From Spodoptera frugiperda (Eukaryota; Arthropoda; Insecta; Lepidoptera; Noctuidae), in contig NC_064231.1 of assembly GCF_023101765.2 (NCBI RefSeq), positions 7,392,501-7,456,500 of the forward strand: a stretch of DNA of 64,000 bases, in the 5' to 3' direction. How positions within the stretch are numbered: position 1 is the stretch's first letter; each line of letters starts with the position of its first letter. Positions 1 through 10,538 of the stretch are shown here, in pieces. The notes beneath the pieces were generated by a model. It searched no databases. It saw nothing but the letters and a program-made list of their open reading frames with translations, and was not told where the DNA came from. The translations under genes were made by a program, and so were the position numbers.

Positions 1-295
1 GAAGAGTTAGCTAAATAGTATTTGAAAAATACACAAAATAATACACACAAGTTTTTACTTGTGATTTCATCACCTTCCCATTTCAAGTTACATACGATTG
101 GTATCGGAATTCGGATCTTCAGTTTCACAACGCGAGAATAAATGCTTCCATATCGGCCCTTGACCCGATCGCCTTCTATAGGAATTTTTTCAGCATTGTT
201 GCATTGTTGAGCATTGTTGTTGGATTTCGGATAAACTCATTAGTATTTTATATAAAATCTGCCTTGTTGGTCGAGTAAGTAGTAAATAGAAAGAG

Positions 296-566
296 TAAGA
301 GCAAGCGACTACCGGAATTGGGACTCGGGATCGATTCCCGGGTAGGGCAAAGTACACCCGGGCTTTTTTTGGTTTTTCAAAAATTTCTCAGTCGTAGCAT
401 GGAGTCTGAAATTGTGCCCAGTATATGGAAATAGGTTCACCCTCTATTACATGGGACTTATAACACACACAAATTGGTGCAAAATGGGTGTACATTGTAC
501 GTATAATGGCATTACTTGCCTTAATGTGCACCATTGCCTATCCTTTTGGGGATACAAAGCATGACG
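296..566 (+). repeat. tRNA-derived SINE copy
   Basis: The 5' part (about 300-350) contains a box B-like GGATCGATTCCC followed by a T-rich linker. The 3' part (about 415-560) has the sentence-like block ATGGGACTTATAAC, GGGTGTACATTG and GGCATTACTTGCC. The same 3' block recurs at 39145-39240, 62701-62815, 62880-63052 and 63844-63950, so this is a dispersed family. The tRNA-like head supports Pol III origin (inference). It is not a functional tRNA gene because the rest of the cloverleaf is not apparent. Confidence 0.6.
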
Positions 567-1734
567 ATCCACGATTTATATAAAAAACTTTGGGTAAAAA
601 ACGTTGGAAGAGAGAGTCTATGGTGAAAAAGATTCTAAATAACAATTAAATTAGCATGTACCGTCAATGCATTTGCAGTGACATACCGTACTTCTATAGG
701 TGTCCGGAGATTAACTCATAGGACACGATTTTATATAATAATTAGGTTAAGTCTCATTTTACAAGTAAAAAATCAAACAACATTAAGATTTAAAAAGTAA
801 AAACATAGTCAGTTTAGATTCTTTTTATGGAGTCATAACAAATATGTTTACTTAAATACAAAAATAACAAGGACATTCCTAAAATGAGCTCTTCCAATTT
901 CAGTATAATGTTAGTAGAACTATGAACGTAGATTATTAATAATTAATAAATTCTAGATTTACACGTTTAAATGGAAATATTAAGAAAATACGACGCGTTA
1001 TGTAACCACTTAGAGAATAATTTTATCTAGAAAAGTGCAAATGGCATAATAAAGTGGTTATAGACTACATATTTGTCTTTATAGATGTCACTCATGTCAT
1101 AATACAGCACGTAGGTATCCCGACACCTACTTAAAGACGAGCGGACTAGATTTCGTGTGTCACCTAAGTCAAGCATGTTAAGAATCTACATGTGAATCAA
1201 TAAGGTCTTGAGAGCGCAGTGGGCACTATATTGTTGCATTTTAATGATTTTTGTTTTATGCAAATCGATGTGTGAAGTGGATCTTCAAACATTCCATAAG
1301 AGAATTACGACTCTCTTGCAAGTCGGTCGTCTCAAACTGCACGGGGATTGCTCTGTTAGTGACTCAAATATTTTAATATAAAAAAGCAGCATTGAAGTGC
1401 AGAAGTGATTCATTAATAACGTTCATCCAAGTTGCTACGGAACTATTATAATTTATAAGCTATGCTAATACTTTTATCTGACCTCGTCACACCTTGATTT
1501 AAGGATTCTGTTCCACTTTTGGTACGTTTTAATACAATTTATTAATTAATTTAAATGTTAATTTAAATGTCAATGATGAAGGAGATGAATTTGACAATAT
1601 AAATGTATATCCTCGGAGGTGCTAACCTATGACACTTTTTGATCTAGTTTCAGATCCGTAAGATTATTTGTGGAGTTAGCAAGCCGACTGTGCGACGATT
1701 TTATTCCGGTGACTACGAATATTTGCTGGTGAAT
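567..1734. other. Intergenic, upstream of the first gene
   Basis: AT-rich sequence with no recognisable gene. The last roughly 100 bases should contain the 5' UTR of the gene starting at 1735. I see no clear TATA box close to that ATG, so an additional upstream non-coding exon is possible. Confidence 0.4.
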
Positions 1735-4009
1735 ATGTCGAGTGCTGTGAAATTTGTAAGTGCATTTTTTTATTTAATCATAATTCATATTTTTTTAAAT
1801 ATGCACAGATTGTAACCTCTTTTGATTTGTGTTTTAGAAAGCTTATTTAAATATTAATAATGTGTCATTTTAATAAATGATTATAATAATATTTATTCGA
1901 GAGACTTATAGTTGAAGCGCATTGTTCGATTGTTATCTAGAAAAACTATTTAAAATTATATTAGTATATTTATAGTATTTAAAATTTTGTTCTTAAGAGC
2001 TTAAATAACTTTTGAACCTTCTGCTTTGCTTTATATTAATGTTAGTTAATAATTATTTTTAAACTTTCAATAAACTGTACAATCTGAGTGAAAATAACGA
2101 TCATTCAGGAATTTTCTTAATAAATTATTCATACACATAAAATACTCGCATGCCTTCAGAATGTTGGAACATAGAAAATAATGCGTATTTAAATTAGTGC
2201 ATTAAACGTGTCAAGGTAAATATGTAATTAAATGAATATTCATGATTGAATTCCAGGTATTTGTGCTGTCTTTATGGGCGGTGATACAATGTTCGCCTTA
2301 TGACGACGGGAAGTACCATCCAAAGAAATACAGAGTGTACGATGATGGAGGGTACTACAGGCCTTTGGATGAAGGCAAGTATATTCCCGGGGATGAAGGA
2401 AAGTACACATACATTTACCAACAAGGTTTATACCCGGAGGATGATGGCGACTACAGATACGTACACCAAGTTGGACCGAATGGTGGATTTGGGGGTAACG
2501 GCGGATTTGGAGGTAATGGTGGATTTGGAGGAAATGGGGGTTATGGAGGAAATGGAGGTTTTGGACCAAATGGACCGAATGGCCCCAATGGACCCCGAGG
2601 CCCTAAAGGTCCTCCCGGCCCACCTGGCCCACCTGGCCCACCTGGCCCTGGTGGTCGAGCACCAAACCGTATCGATTACATCGGTTCAAAGACCTATGCT
2701 AACAGATATCCCTACATTCATAAAGTCATCAAGGGTTTGGTAGATAAATATGTGTCAGACGAGGCTGTTAACTTTGGAGATGAATTCGAAGGAAGCACAA
2801 ACCATTACAGAAAGGTATATGCTGATAAGGAGATTGCTGTGAAATGCAGATATCTGGAACCAACTCATAACCAGACGGAGTTTGTGACTCAGTAAGTAGA
2901 AATAAATATACTTTTGTATTTACAAACATGATAGTGCATAGAACTTCGTCACATCATAAAAGAAAAAAAATCCAGTTATGAATCTGAATTGGAATAACGG
3001 TACAACTCTGGTTTACTGGCACAAAAACTAAGAAAGAATTTTATTATTGTTTTTTTGCGATGTGTATTTATAGTTTGGTTTGGTGAATAGGGTAGATGAC
3101 TAATTTTTATTTCAATGTCCGTTTTATAGAATATTTTAAAATATTTGACACGTATTTTTTATTTTCTTACGAAAACAAATACTTTCGAAGATGTATTTAT
3201 TTGAAATATCGCGTGACGTCACTTCTAGGTATGTTTTATACGCAGATATGGCGTTGCTCTCACTCCTAAACTTTGATTCGTTTTATCTAAGTATTGTTAT
3301 CTTGTATAAAAAATACGTGGTTAATATTTTGTCACTAACTGCCTAACTGACGGATTAAATAGAATTTTAATTTTTATATCCCGTCATCACCCTTTTCTGT
3401 ACGAAAAGTGTCATAGAAAGAATACGCCTTTGTTTACGATTGTTTCTTACTGTACTGATTTGATATCTCATTTCTGAACTATCAGTTTTTATTTGTTTAA
3501 AACCCATTTCCTTTATACTTTTACATTATTGAGAAGTTAGTTATATACAGTCAATATAAGTATTATTGCGATTGAAATCTGCTTTTTTTTTGCATTTTAT
3601 ATATTCAAATGGGTTTCACACAGTATTTTTATTTTGTTTTAGTACCTTTATTAAAATTTTGAATCATATAGTTTTGCCTGGTGATTGGGTTGACCTATAC
3701 CCATTTTACTTCGTCTGGCCTTTAGGAAATATTTTTCTAAATTAGTTTAAAAATAATGATGTGTTTAAGCTATTTACAGAAACGAATATCTTTTCATTTC
3801 ACCTTTAACTTGTCTTTGTATTAAAAACTTTAATATTTTATCTTTCCAGATATCCTCCAACGCTGAAGCTCCCTCATGGTGAAAAATTCGGTTCCTACTA
3901 CAGTTTCAGAGGCACCAAAGTCCTAAATACTGTGAAAAATTCTCTAACAAACAAAGTAAAGCTGGAGTACGAAGTATTTGTAAGAGTTGTGGATACAACT
4001 ACAGAGTGA
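1735..4009 (+). CDS. Secreted cuticle-like protein with DDGKY repeats, collagen-like tract and novel C-terminus
   Basis: Model: exons 1735-1755, 2257-2891 and 3850-4009 (816 nt, 271 aa). Exon 1 (MSSAVKF) ends at GTAAGT. Exon 2 starts after TTCCAG and ends at CA|GTAAGT. Exon 3 starts after TTTCCAG and stays open for 53 codons to TGA. Residues 1-20 form a signal peptide. Residues 21-78 carry Asp-rich repeats of the DDGKY, DEGKY and DDGDY type, as in the N-terminus of LCP-30-like cuticle proteins. Residues 80-110 are GGFGGN repeats, and 110-140 are collagen-like G-P-N, G-P-K and G-P-P triplets. The remaining 130 residues have no RR chitin-binding motif and I do not recognise them. An extracellular role in cuticle or matrix is inferred. 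If the second intron were not used, the protein would stop at the TAA in the donor site, making 218 residues. The neighbour at 10.5 kb shares the DGRY-type N-terminus. A possible poly(A) signal ATTAAA lies about 70 bases after the stop. Confidence 0.72.
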
Positions 4010-5740
4010 ACCAGTCATTATATTTAATGTATTATAACCGTGATATTTATAAAACTATATGATTTGGCATTAATGTTAATTAAAATATAAGCTGTAAAAT
4101 ATTTAAATGATGTTTTATTATTTCTTGATTGTAAAATATTTAGGTGTTTGTCAACGCAGGTTGCGCTTTTCAACATACATACATAAAGACCCTGCTCTTT
4201 GTTAAAGGGTCGTTTTATTGGTAGCAGGTATGGTCAATATATAAATAAATTAATGTAATTTGGGTGTTAAAAGGGAGTTGGTGACCGCTGAGCTTTATTG
4301 CTTTGTTGACTAATTTCTGGTAAATACCTTGGGGTCTTAGGGGAAGTTTTGTTTGAAGTTTCTTTTTTATTGTAATCTTTTTATGAGTCCTCACTCATAA
4401 AAAAAATTGGTATCAGCCAATCTGATCTAGATAACAATATTTTGTTTATGTTTTCTTGAATATTCGTTAGATGAAGTATTTATCAAATTATGCTAGATAT
4501 GTTTACTACACTAGTGCACCCGATCGTTATAACAAATATTATTACTAAAATTAGATGTAAGAACCTATGTCTAAACAAACATTGTTGATAGTATTTTCTA
4601 CCATCTTATAACATACTAAAGCAGAAGAGTTTGTTTGATTGAACCTGCCAATCTGTGGAACAACTGGTTCGATTTAAAAATATATATATATAGATTTTGT
4701 GTTGGATATTCCATTTATTGAGGATGGTAGTAAGTTATAAAATATAACGCTACGATCTATAGGGGGCTGAGCAGAAAGTAGCTAGTTTTTAATAAAAATA
4801 CAAATCTCATCATCATCAGCTGAAAGACTTCGTGTGCTGAACTAGGATTATACTCTAGTAAGTAATATGTTATTTTTATCTAAGTTTTGTAGTTCCGTTT
4901 ACGGTCTATTAAATAACAAAAGAAGCACTAGCGTAGAAGAAACTCTGGGTCGTAAAAGATAAAATAAAATTGCACTAATAAAGATAAGTAAGCGAAACTA
5001 AGATAAGGAGTATCAAAACATTCCATAATATTAATTATTGTATCCAAAACAAACAAAAGTTTGACTTAATGAGGCGCTTTACAAGTTTACAACGCAAATG
5101 CTTTGATTTGGAAGTTTTGGATATTGGTATTTATGGTACGATAAGTAGCGTATTTCCCAATATATTATTCAATACCTTTTTGCCCAAGTTTACGGGAAAA
5201 ACAAAAGTTATGTTGTGATTTACCCTTAAAGTCGTATGTATAAAACGAAAAAGAAAAGTAAATGATATTTAACTATTTATTTATTCCTAAACAGACAAAG
5301 ACATAAGAGGCATATTCAATTATTCCTGAACTGAGCTGGTTGAACACGGAAGAAGTAACAAAAGAATACAATTTTCAAACTTTCAGTACATTTTCATAGA
5401 ATTAAGTATTTATTAGTTTTCTTCTGCAAAAATATGATTTTATTGTTACCTATACATTTGAATTACAATTTGAATCCATAAAATCACGAGTAGGTATATA
5501 TATAATTCTTTCAATGGAATTTTGATCGCCTTCACGTCGATTTCCGTTCGTGGAATATGCGCTAAAACGTGCATTTTACAGGAAAACCACACAATAAATT
5601 GCAAAAAATATCAAACCACAAGATTATCGTTAGTTTCCAAAAAGGATATATACTAAAGCGATTCACTTATATCGTTGTAACAAACATGAAACAGGATAAA
5701 GTATTTGACCTTCAAATAAAAATGCAGTAAACAGAAAAAA
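4010..5740. other. Intergenic AT-rich stretch
   Basis: No supported gene, RNA or clear repeat. It contains the 3' UTR of the preceding gene at its left edge and only short unconserved open frames. Confidence 0.4.
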
Positions 5741-6404
5741 CCGGCCAAGTGCGAGTCGGACTCGCTCATGAAGGGTTCCGTAACAGCAAGTAGATGACAT
5801 AATATAAAAGTTGTAAAATAACTTGGTTTTACATAGTGTTTGTATGAACGACAAAGTTATATTTGCGGTTTTTGAAATTATTTTATTTCTCAAAAACTAA
5901 TAATGATATCTCGTTCAAACCAATTTTCGTTGTTAGTTTCTATTAAAATCTACAGCATACATTTTTTTCAGTTTTCTCGCTCTCTTATTTTAAAAGTTAG
6001 AAGGGGGGGACACTCATTTTTCCACTTTGGAAGCGTCTAACTTTCAAACGATTGATTTTGACGAAAAGTGGTTTTAGGAACCTTAATGTCTTTTTTAAAG
6101 ACCTATCCATAGAAACCCATCACGGATATGTTAGCTGAAAAAAATTTTTTTTTGAATCAGTTCCATGTATGGAGTGCCCCCCTTTAATTTTTAAATTTAT
6201 TGATTTTTATTCAAAATTCGAATAGCGGTCACCAAAATACATCATCTTACAAAGTTTCAACTATATAGGCCCAACAGTTTCGGAAATAAATGGCTGTGAC
6301 ATACGGACGGACGGACGGACGGACGGACAGACGGACAGACGGACAGACATGACGAATCTATAAGGGTTCCGTTTTTTGCCATTTGGCTACGGAACCCTAA
6401 AAAA
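5741..6404 (+). repeat. Interspersed element, CCGGCCAAGTGCGAG family, copy 1
   Basis: Starts CCGGCCAAGTGCGAGTCGG and ends with TACGGAACCCT plus an A-run. A closely related copy lies at 20168-20777. Near its ends the element carries AGGGTTCCGTA (5772-5782) and the inverted TACGGAACCCT (6388-6398). A GGAC/AGAC microsatellite sits just inside the 3' end (about 6304-6350). No coding capacity. This is a common lepidopteran repeat by recollection; its class (SINE-like or fold-back) is not settled. Confidence 0.7.
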
Positions 6405-7183
6405 CACATTCTTTCAAACTTGTTTCAACAAAAATGTTACAGATACATAATATTAAAGATGTTCTTCGTTCTATATTATTCTAAAGGACATTAAAATACG
6501 AGATCAGAGTTACGTAATATCAGAAAATATGTTGGAATATGATAATAAAATCTTCATTAATATTTATAAACTTTTGCTTCGCCTTTTTTGGATATGGCGA
6601 TAAATTCTTTTGTTTTTTTTTTGTTTCTGGGTGTGAGCAATATTGAAGAGAGATATTGGAGTGTTGTGTTCACGCTTCCTGGTTGTTAATTCTGTCATGG
6701 TGTAAACTTTTGGCAATTTGCATTGTTTTTTATTTTGTTTATTTAACAATAAGGTTTATGGCATTTCAACCAAAACATGCCTTTGGTAATTAATTACAAA
6801 TATCCTATCACTTTTACGTGTATAAAACACAACAATAAAATGGAATTCAATTTAACTGGTCTATAGAAATTTGTACATCAATTACAAATAAAAAAAGGAT
6901 TTTTTTAATATTTTTTGGTAAAGAAAAAATATATTGGACCGACGTAACTTGCAGATCATTCCACAATAAGAAGAGTTCCTGTGCTGTGGAGGTAGTTTAA
7001 CGTTGATATTATACACTCATATAGATACTTGAGTACCTTTACAATGAATTCGGGATCGGTGCTCTCGACATTCCAACCCAAAAGTTCAATAACCAACAGA
7101 AGTTTAAGAACCATCAATAAATAAAATATGACTTTAAGCACTAACTAACTAACTAACTGCCGAATTACTCTTATTATTTATAA
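6405..7183. other. Intergenic AT-rich stretch
   Basis: Nothing recognisable except an ACTA-type tetranucleotide run near 7139-7158, directly before the Helitron-like element. Confidence 0.4.
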
Positions 7184-7272
7184 CTAGCTTCCGCCCGCGG
7201 CTTCGCCCGCGTGAAATTAGTTTTTGTCAATCCTGGTCCTTTATGTCTAAGAGACTCTTACAGGGGCCAGCC

Positions 7273-8289
7273 TCACGTTGTGTACAAAAATATTTTTAAA
7301 TGACCTAATTTAAAACATTTTTGTACATAATGTTGCTGCCGCTCGGAATTAATTAAACGTCGTCTACGTGTTTCTTCGGAGGTCTCTGCGGCTATGTACG
7401 AAGCTTGACGCTCAGCATCTAAGATTTGGCGAGCTTGGGTCTGCTGAGAGGTCTCAGCAGCTCTTTGAGCCCCGTGACGCTCGGCATCAATGACCTGGCG
7501 AGCTTGGGTCTGCTGAGAGGTCTCAGCAGCTCTTTGAGCCGCGTGACGCTCGGCATCAATTACTTGGCGAGCTTGGGTCTGCTGAGAGGTCTCAGCAGCT
7601 CTTTGAGCCGCGTGACGCTCGGCATCAATTACTTGGCGAGCTTGGGTCTGCTGAGAGGTCTCAGCAGCTCTTTGAGCCGCGTGACGCTCGGCATCAATTA
7701 CTTGGCGAGCTTGGGTCTGCTGAGAGGTCTCAGCAGCTCTTTGAGCCGCGTGACGCTCGGCATCAATGACCTGGCGAGCTTGGGTCTGCTGAGAGGTCTC
7801 AGCAGCTCTTTGAGCCGCGTGACGCTCGGCATCAATTACTTGGCGAGCTTGGGTCTGCTGAGAGGTCTCAGCAGCTCTTTGAGCCGCGTGACGCTCGGCA
7901 TCAATGACCTGGCGAGCTTGGGTCTGCTGAGAGGTCTCAGCAGCTCTTTGAGCCGCGTGACGCTCGGCATCAATGACCTGGCGAGCTTGGGTCTGCTGAG
8001 AGGTCTCAGCAGCTCTTTGAGCCGCGTGACGCTCGGCATCAATTACTTGGCGAGCTTGGGTCTGCTGAGGGGTCTCTGCAGCCCTTTGTGCAGCATGACG
8101 ATCAGCGTCTAAATTATGACGGGTCTGCGTGTGCTCAAAAGTTTCAGCAGCCCTTTGAGCTGCGTGACGCTCGGCATCTAAAGTCCGACGGATCTGTGAA
8201 TCCTCTTCTGATTCCAGTGTTCTAGCAAGTTTAGCAGCCCGAGCTCTGCTAGAGCTATTAGCTAAATTGGACTTTCGTTTGCGAGGCAT
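7273..8289 (-). CDS. Helitron-associated protein made of 23-residue tandem repeats, truncated
   Basis: Start taken at the ATG on the minus strand at 8289 (MPRKRKSNLANSSSRARAA), because this basic N-terminus resembles that of proteins encoded by arthropod Helitrons. An in-frame Met ten codons upstream is less likely. The protein is 338 aa: a basic head, then about twelve 23-residue repeats of the form IDAERHAAQRAAETSQQTQARQV, then a short tail. Nine units are nearly identical in DNA (69 bp each, about 7414-8103). Repeats are Arg/Ala/Gln-rich and probably helical. In full Helitron proteins (family knowledge, from memory) similar 'DAERHAAQRAAET' repeats precede the Helitron N-domain, Rep and Pif1-type helicase. 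Here the frame stops soon after the repeats, so enzymatic activity is not expected. Confidence 0.6.
   Translation of the reverse strand: MPRKRKSNLANSSSRARAAKLARTLESEEDSQIRRTLDAERHAAQRAAETFEHTQTRHNLDADRHAAQRAAETPQQTQARQVIDAERHAAQRAAETSQQTQARQVIDAERHAAQRAAETSQQTQARQVIDAERHAAQRAAETSQQTQARQVIDAERHAAQRAAETSQQTQARQVIDAERHAAQRAAETSQQTQARQVIDAERHAAQRAAETSQQTQARQVIDAERHAAQRAAETSQQTQARQVIDAERHAAQRAAETSQQTQARQVIDAERHGAQRAAETSQQTQARQILDAERQASYIAAETSEETRRRRLINSERQQHYVQKCFKLGHLKIFLYTT
7414..8103 (-). repeat. 69-bp tandem repeat array (coding minisatellite)
   Basis: Units of 69 bp starting near GGCATCAAT on the plus strand recur at about 7483, 7552, 7621, 7690, 7759, 7828, 7897, 7966 and 8035, almost identical. 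Diverged units flank them on both sides. Because 69 is divisible by three, several frames remain open on both strands. Confidence 0.9.
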
Positions 8290-8779
8290 CGTAGAAAAAC
8301 AAAAATGAAATGAATCGAACAAAACAGATGTACAGATTAAGATTTATTATATTAAAAAAAACCTTTAATAAGCACCTACTCGGTAAAAATGATGCGCTCA
8401 TCCCACGGCGATGTCAATTAAACACATCGTCCGTCACGTTTAAATGGAAAAAAAGTAACTAAGAAATTAAATTATCAATATTTATTTACAACCAATGCAT
8501 AAAAAAGTAGGAGGTTAGTAGCTTAGGTTAGTTTTACACCTACTACGACCTCTTAGATTAATTAAAAAAAGGAAATAAAAGCAAATCGGATTTTTTTAAA
8601 GTAACGGAAACTATCTTACCTACTTTTAACTATGAACTAAAAGAAATATCAAGTATGTACAAAATTAATTTACAGGACCTAATTAATAAAAAACACTTAA
8701 AAAGTTATACGAAACAAAAAAAATAATTTTACTGGATCGAAAAATGTAATTCTCTATAGCGCAAATTTCTCTAATCGCA

Positions 8780-8950
8780 TGCGTCCGACAACGACGTCTG
8801 CCCTCACGTGTCTGCCCGTTCGGGTAGGCATAGTTAGATTCGTGCGCTCCCCCACCACACGACAGCGCCGCGCCGTTGCCTGCCGCAGATGCCGCCACAC
8901 TTCGGCGAATGTGCGCGACGACGACCGACGGCAGCGGCGGCGATGCAGAG
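8780..8950. other. CpG-rich patch inside the Helitron-like element
   Basis: A GC- and CpG-rich island in AT-rich surroundings, located upstream of the minus-strand ORF. It contains several ACGACG and GCGGCGG type runs. It may be the promoter or leader of the element's ORF (inference) or captured host DNA. Confidence 0.4.
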
Positions 8951-9613
8951 TATTCGTTAAAAGGAATTTAAACTTCAAAAACGAACTTTTTTGTAACTTG
9001 ATACACCCAAAACTTCTAAATTACATGTTCCTAGGTTCAGTGATTAAGATTTCGTATACAAAAAGTTTGGCTTTGTAGTTCCAGTTCCGAATCCGTTCCG
9101 TTCGAATTTCGGGAATTCCGTTTGTAGAAAAATTCTGCACATCCTTTGAGACCTACGTACCAAGATTCATGGTCTTATCTTCAATTCAACCCCTATTTCA
9201 CCCCCAAACTGGTAAAAATTTCAAAATGCTAGAACAAACGATTTTTTGTTTCTTATGACGTGATATTTGACGAACTTGCATACTAACTTTCAACCCTTAT
9301 TTCACCCCTTAGCTGGTCGAAATTTCAAAAATGCTAGAACAAATGTTTAATGATTTCTTATCAAGTGCTTAAATATAAAGTTTCATGGTTTTATCTTTTA
9401 AAATTAAGAAATCCCATACAAACTTTCAACCTCTATTTCAACCCCTTCATCCCTTTTTTTCGAAATAAAAAGTAGCCTATGTTCTGTCTCAGGGTCTAAA
9501 GATTGTCTGTACCAAATTTCATCAAAATCGGTTGCGAGGTTTAAGCGGGAAAGCGTAACAGACAGACAGACAGACAGACAGAGTTACTTTCGCATTTATA
9601 ATATTAGTTGGGA

Positions 9614-10478
9614 TAGTTGGGATTTGTATTATTTTTGAATTTGTCCAAATTAATAGACACGTATTTCTAAATTAAACACGTACTGCCTTGTTACTACTCT
9701 ACTACCAATTATAGGTTCTATTTCTAGATAAAGTAAACTATTTATTTCATTATTTGAAATCTCCTCTGTAATTACAGTATGGAGCGTTGTCCCCAAAAAC
9801 TAATTGGATTAAGGCCAAGAGAACGCAAAATATAACAGAGTTTGAAAGAAGCTTTTGAAGGATTTTATTTAACTAACTACCTGGCCCGCAAACTTCGTAC
9901 CACCGCAAACACTTTTTTCTTACCTTTTGAATCTTGTCTGGACTTCAACAAATAATTCAAGACCAAAATTTGCCAAATCGGTCCAACCCTTTTTGAGTTT
10001 ATTGTATTTGATTTTTTATATATAGAGATGTACAGATAGGTAAAGTTGATTAGGATTTTCAGTTTTAGATACATGCTGAAGCTAAAAACACACTAACTCA
10101 AACCTAAGCACCAGATAGGCGATTCTTCAGTCCATAATAATATCTTAGTCATTTGTTAAGCACTTATGATACCTGTATAGTCTTTTTGAAAATGAAAACA
10201 AAAGTATTTTAAAATGCTGTCAAAACAAGCTCTCGTTCGTTATTTTAAGGTAGAACACTTATACTTGTCAAGTTTCTAGCAATAGTATGGCTACAGTGGG
10301 CGATATAGTCCTCGAGTGATCTAAGTATTCCACTTTGGGTGTGGTCAGTTGTATAATATATCACACAGCGGCCCAAATAAGCCTCTTCGAACGCCTTCAC
10401 AAAACAAAATTTACATTTTTTGCAATTTAAACGTAGGTATTGTTGCAATAAATACTCCATTTAAGAATTTGACGATCG
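9614..10478. other. Intergenic stretch before the LCP-30-like gene
   Basis: No supported gene. Sequence at about 9870-10030 resembles decayed Helitron or SINE material but I cannot define its ends. Confidence 0.35.
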
Positions 10479-10486
10479 TATATAAA
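10479..10486 (+). promoter_or_regulatory. TATA box of the LCP-30-like gene
   Basis: TATATAAA, 60 bp before the ATG at 10539. Expected transcription start about 30 bp downstream. Confidence 0.65.
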
Positions 10487-10538
10487 GAAACGATAGGCGT
10501 AAACGATTTATTCTATTGTTAAGAAGCTAGGCGTAACA

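Larger units (their letters stand above)
7184..9613 (-). mobile_element. Helitron-like element, 2.43 kb, carrying an ORF
   Basis: Read on the minus strand, the element starts with TC (TCCCAACTAATATTATAAATG) and ends with the CG-rich hairpin-like CGGGCGAAGCCGCGGGCGG followed by AAGCTAG. The outer bases are A before and T after. TC at the 5' end, CTAG at the 3' end and insertion between A and T without target duplication are the known Helitron hallmarks. The same terminal sentences occur in lepidopteran non-autonomous Helitrons. The 5' flank carries a CAGA microsatellite (9559-9582). Unlike the two other copies here, it holds a long ORF (7273-8289, minus). No Rep or helicase domain is present, so it is non-autonomous or truncated. 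Confidence 0.72.

Noticed and set aside
7414..8103. CRISPR-like regular repeats
   Set aside because: Units are contiguous with no unique spacers, and the context is a eukaryotic transposable element.
7426..8112. Plus-strand open frame of 228 codons with a 23-residue repeat
   Set aside because: It is the mirror of the 69-bp array; any frame stays open in an array whose unit is divisible by three. The minus-strand frame has the better N-terminus and matches the element's orientation.
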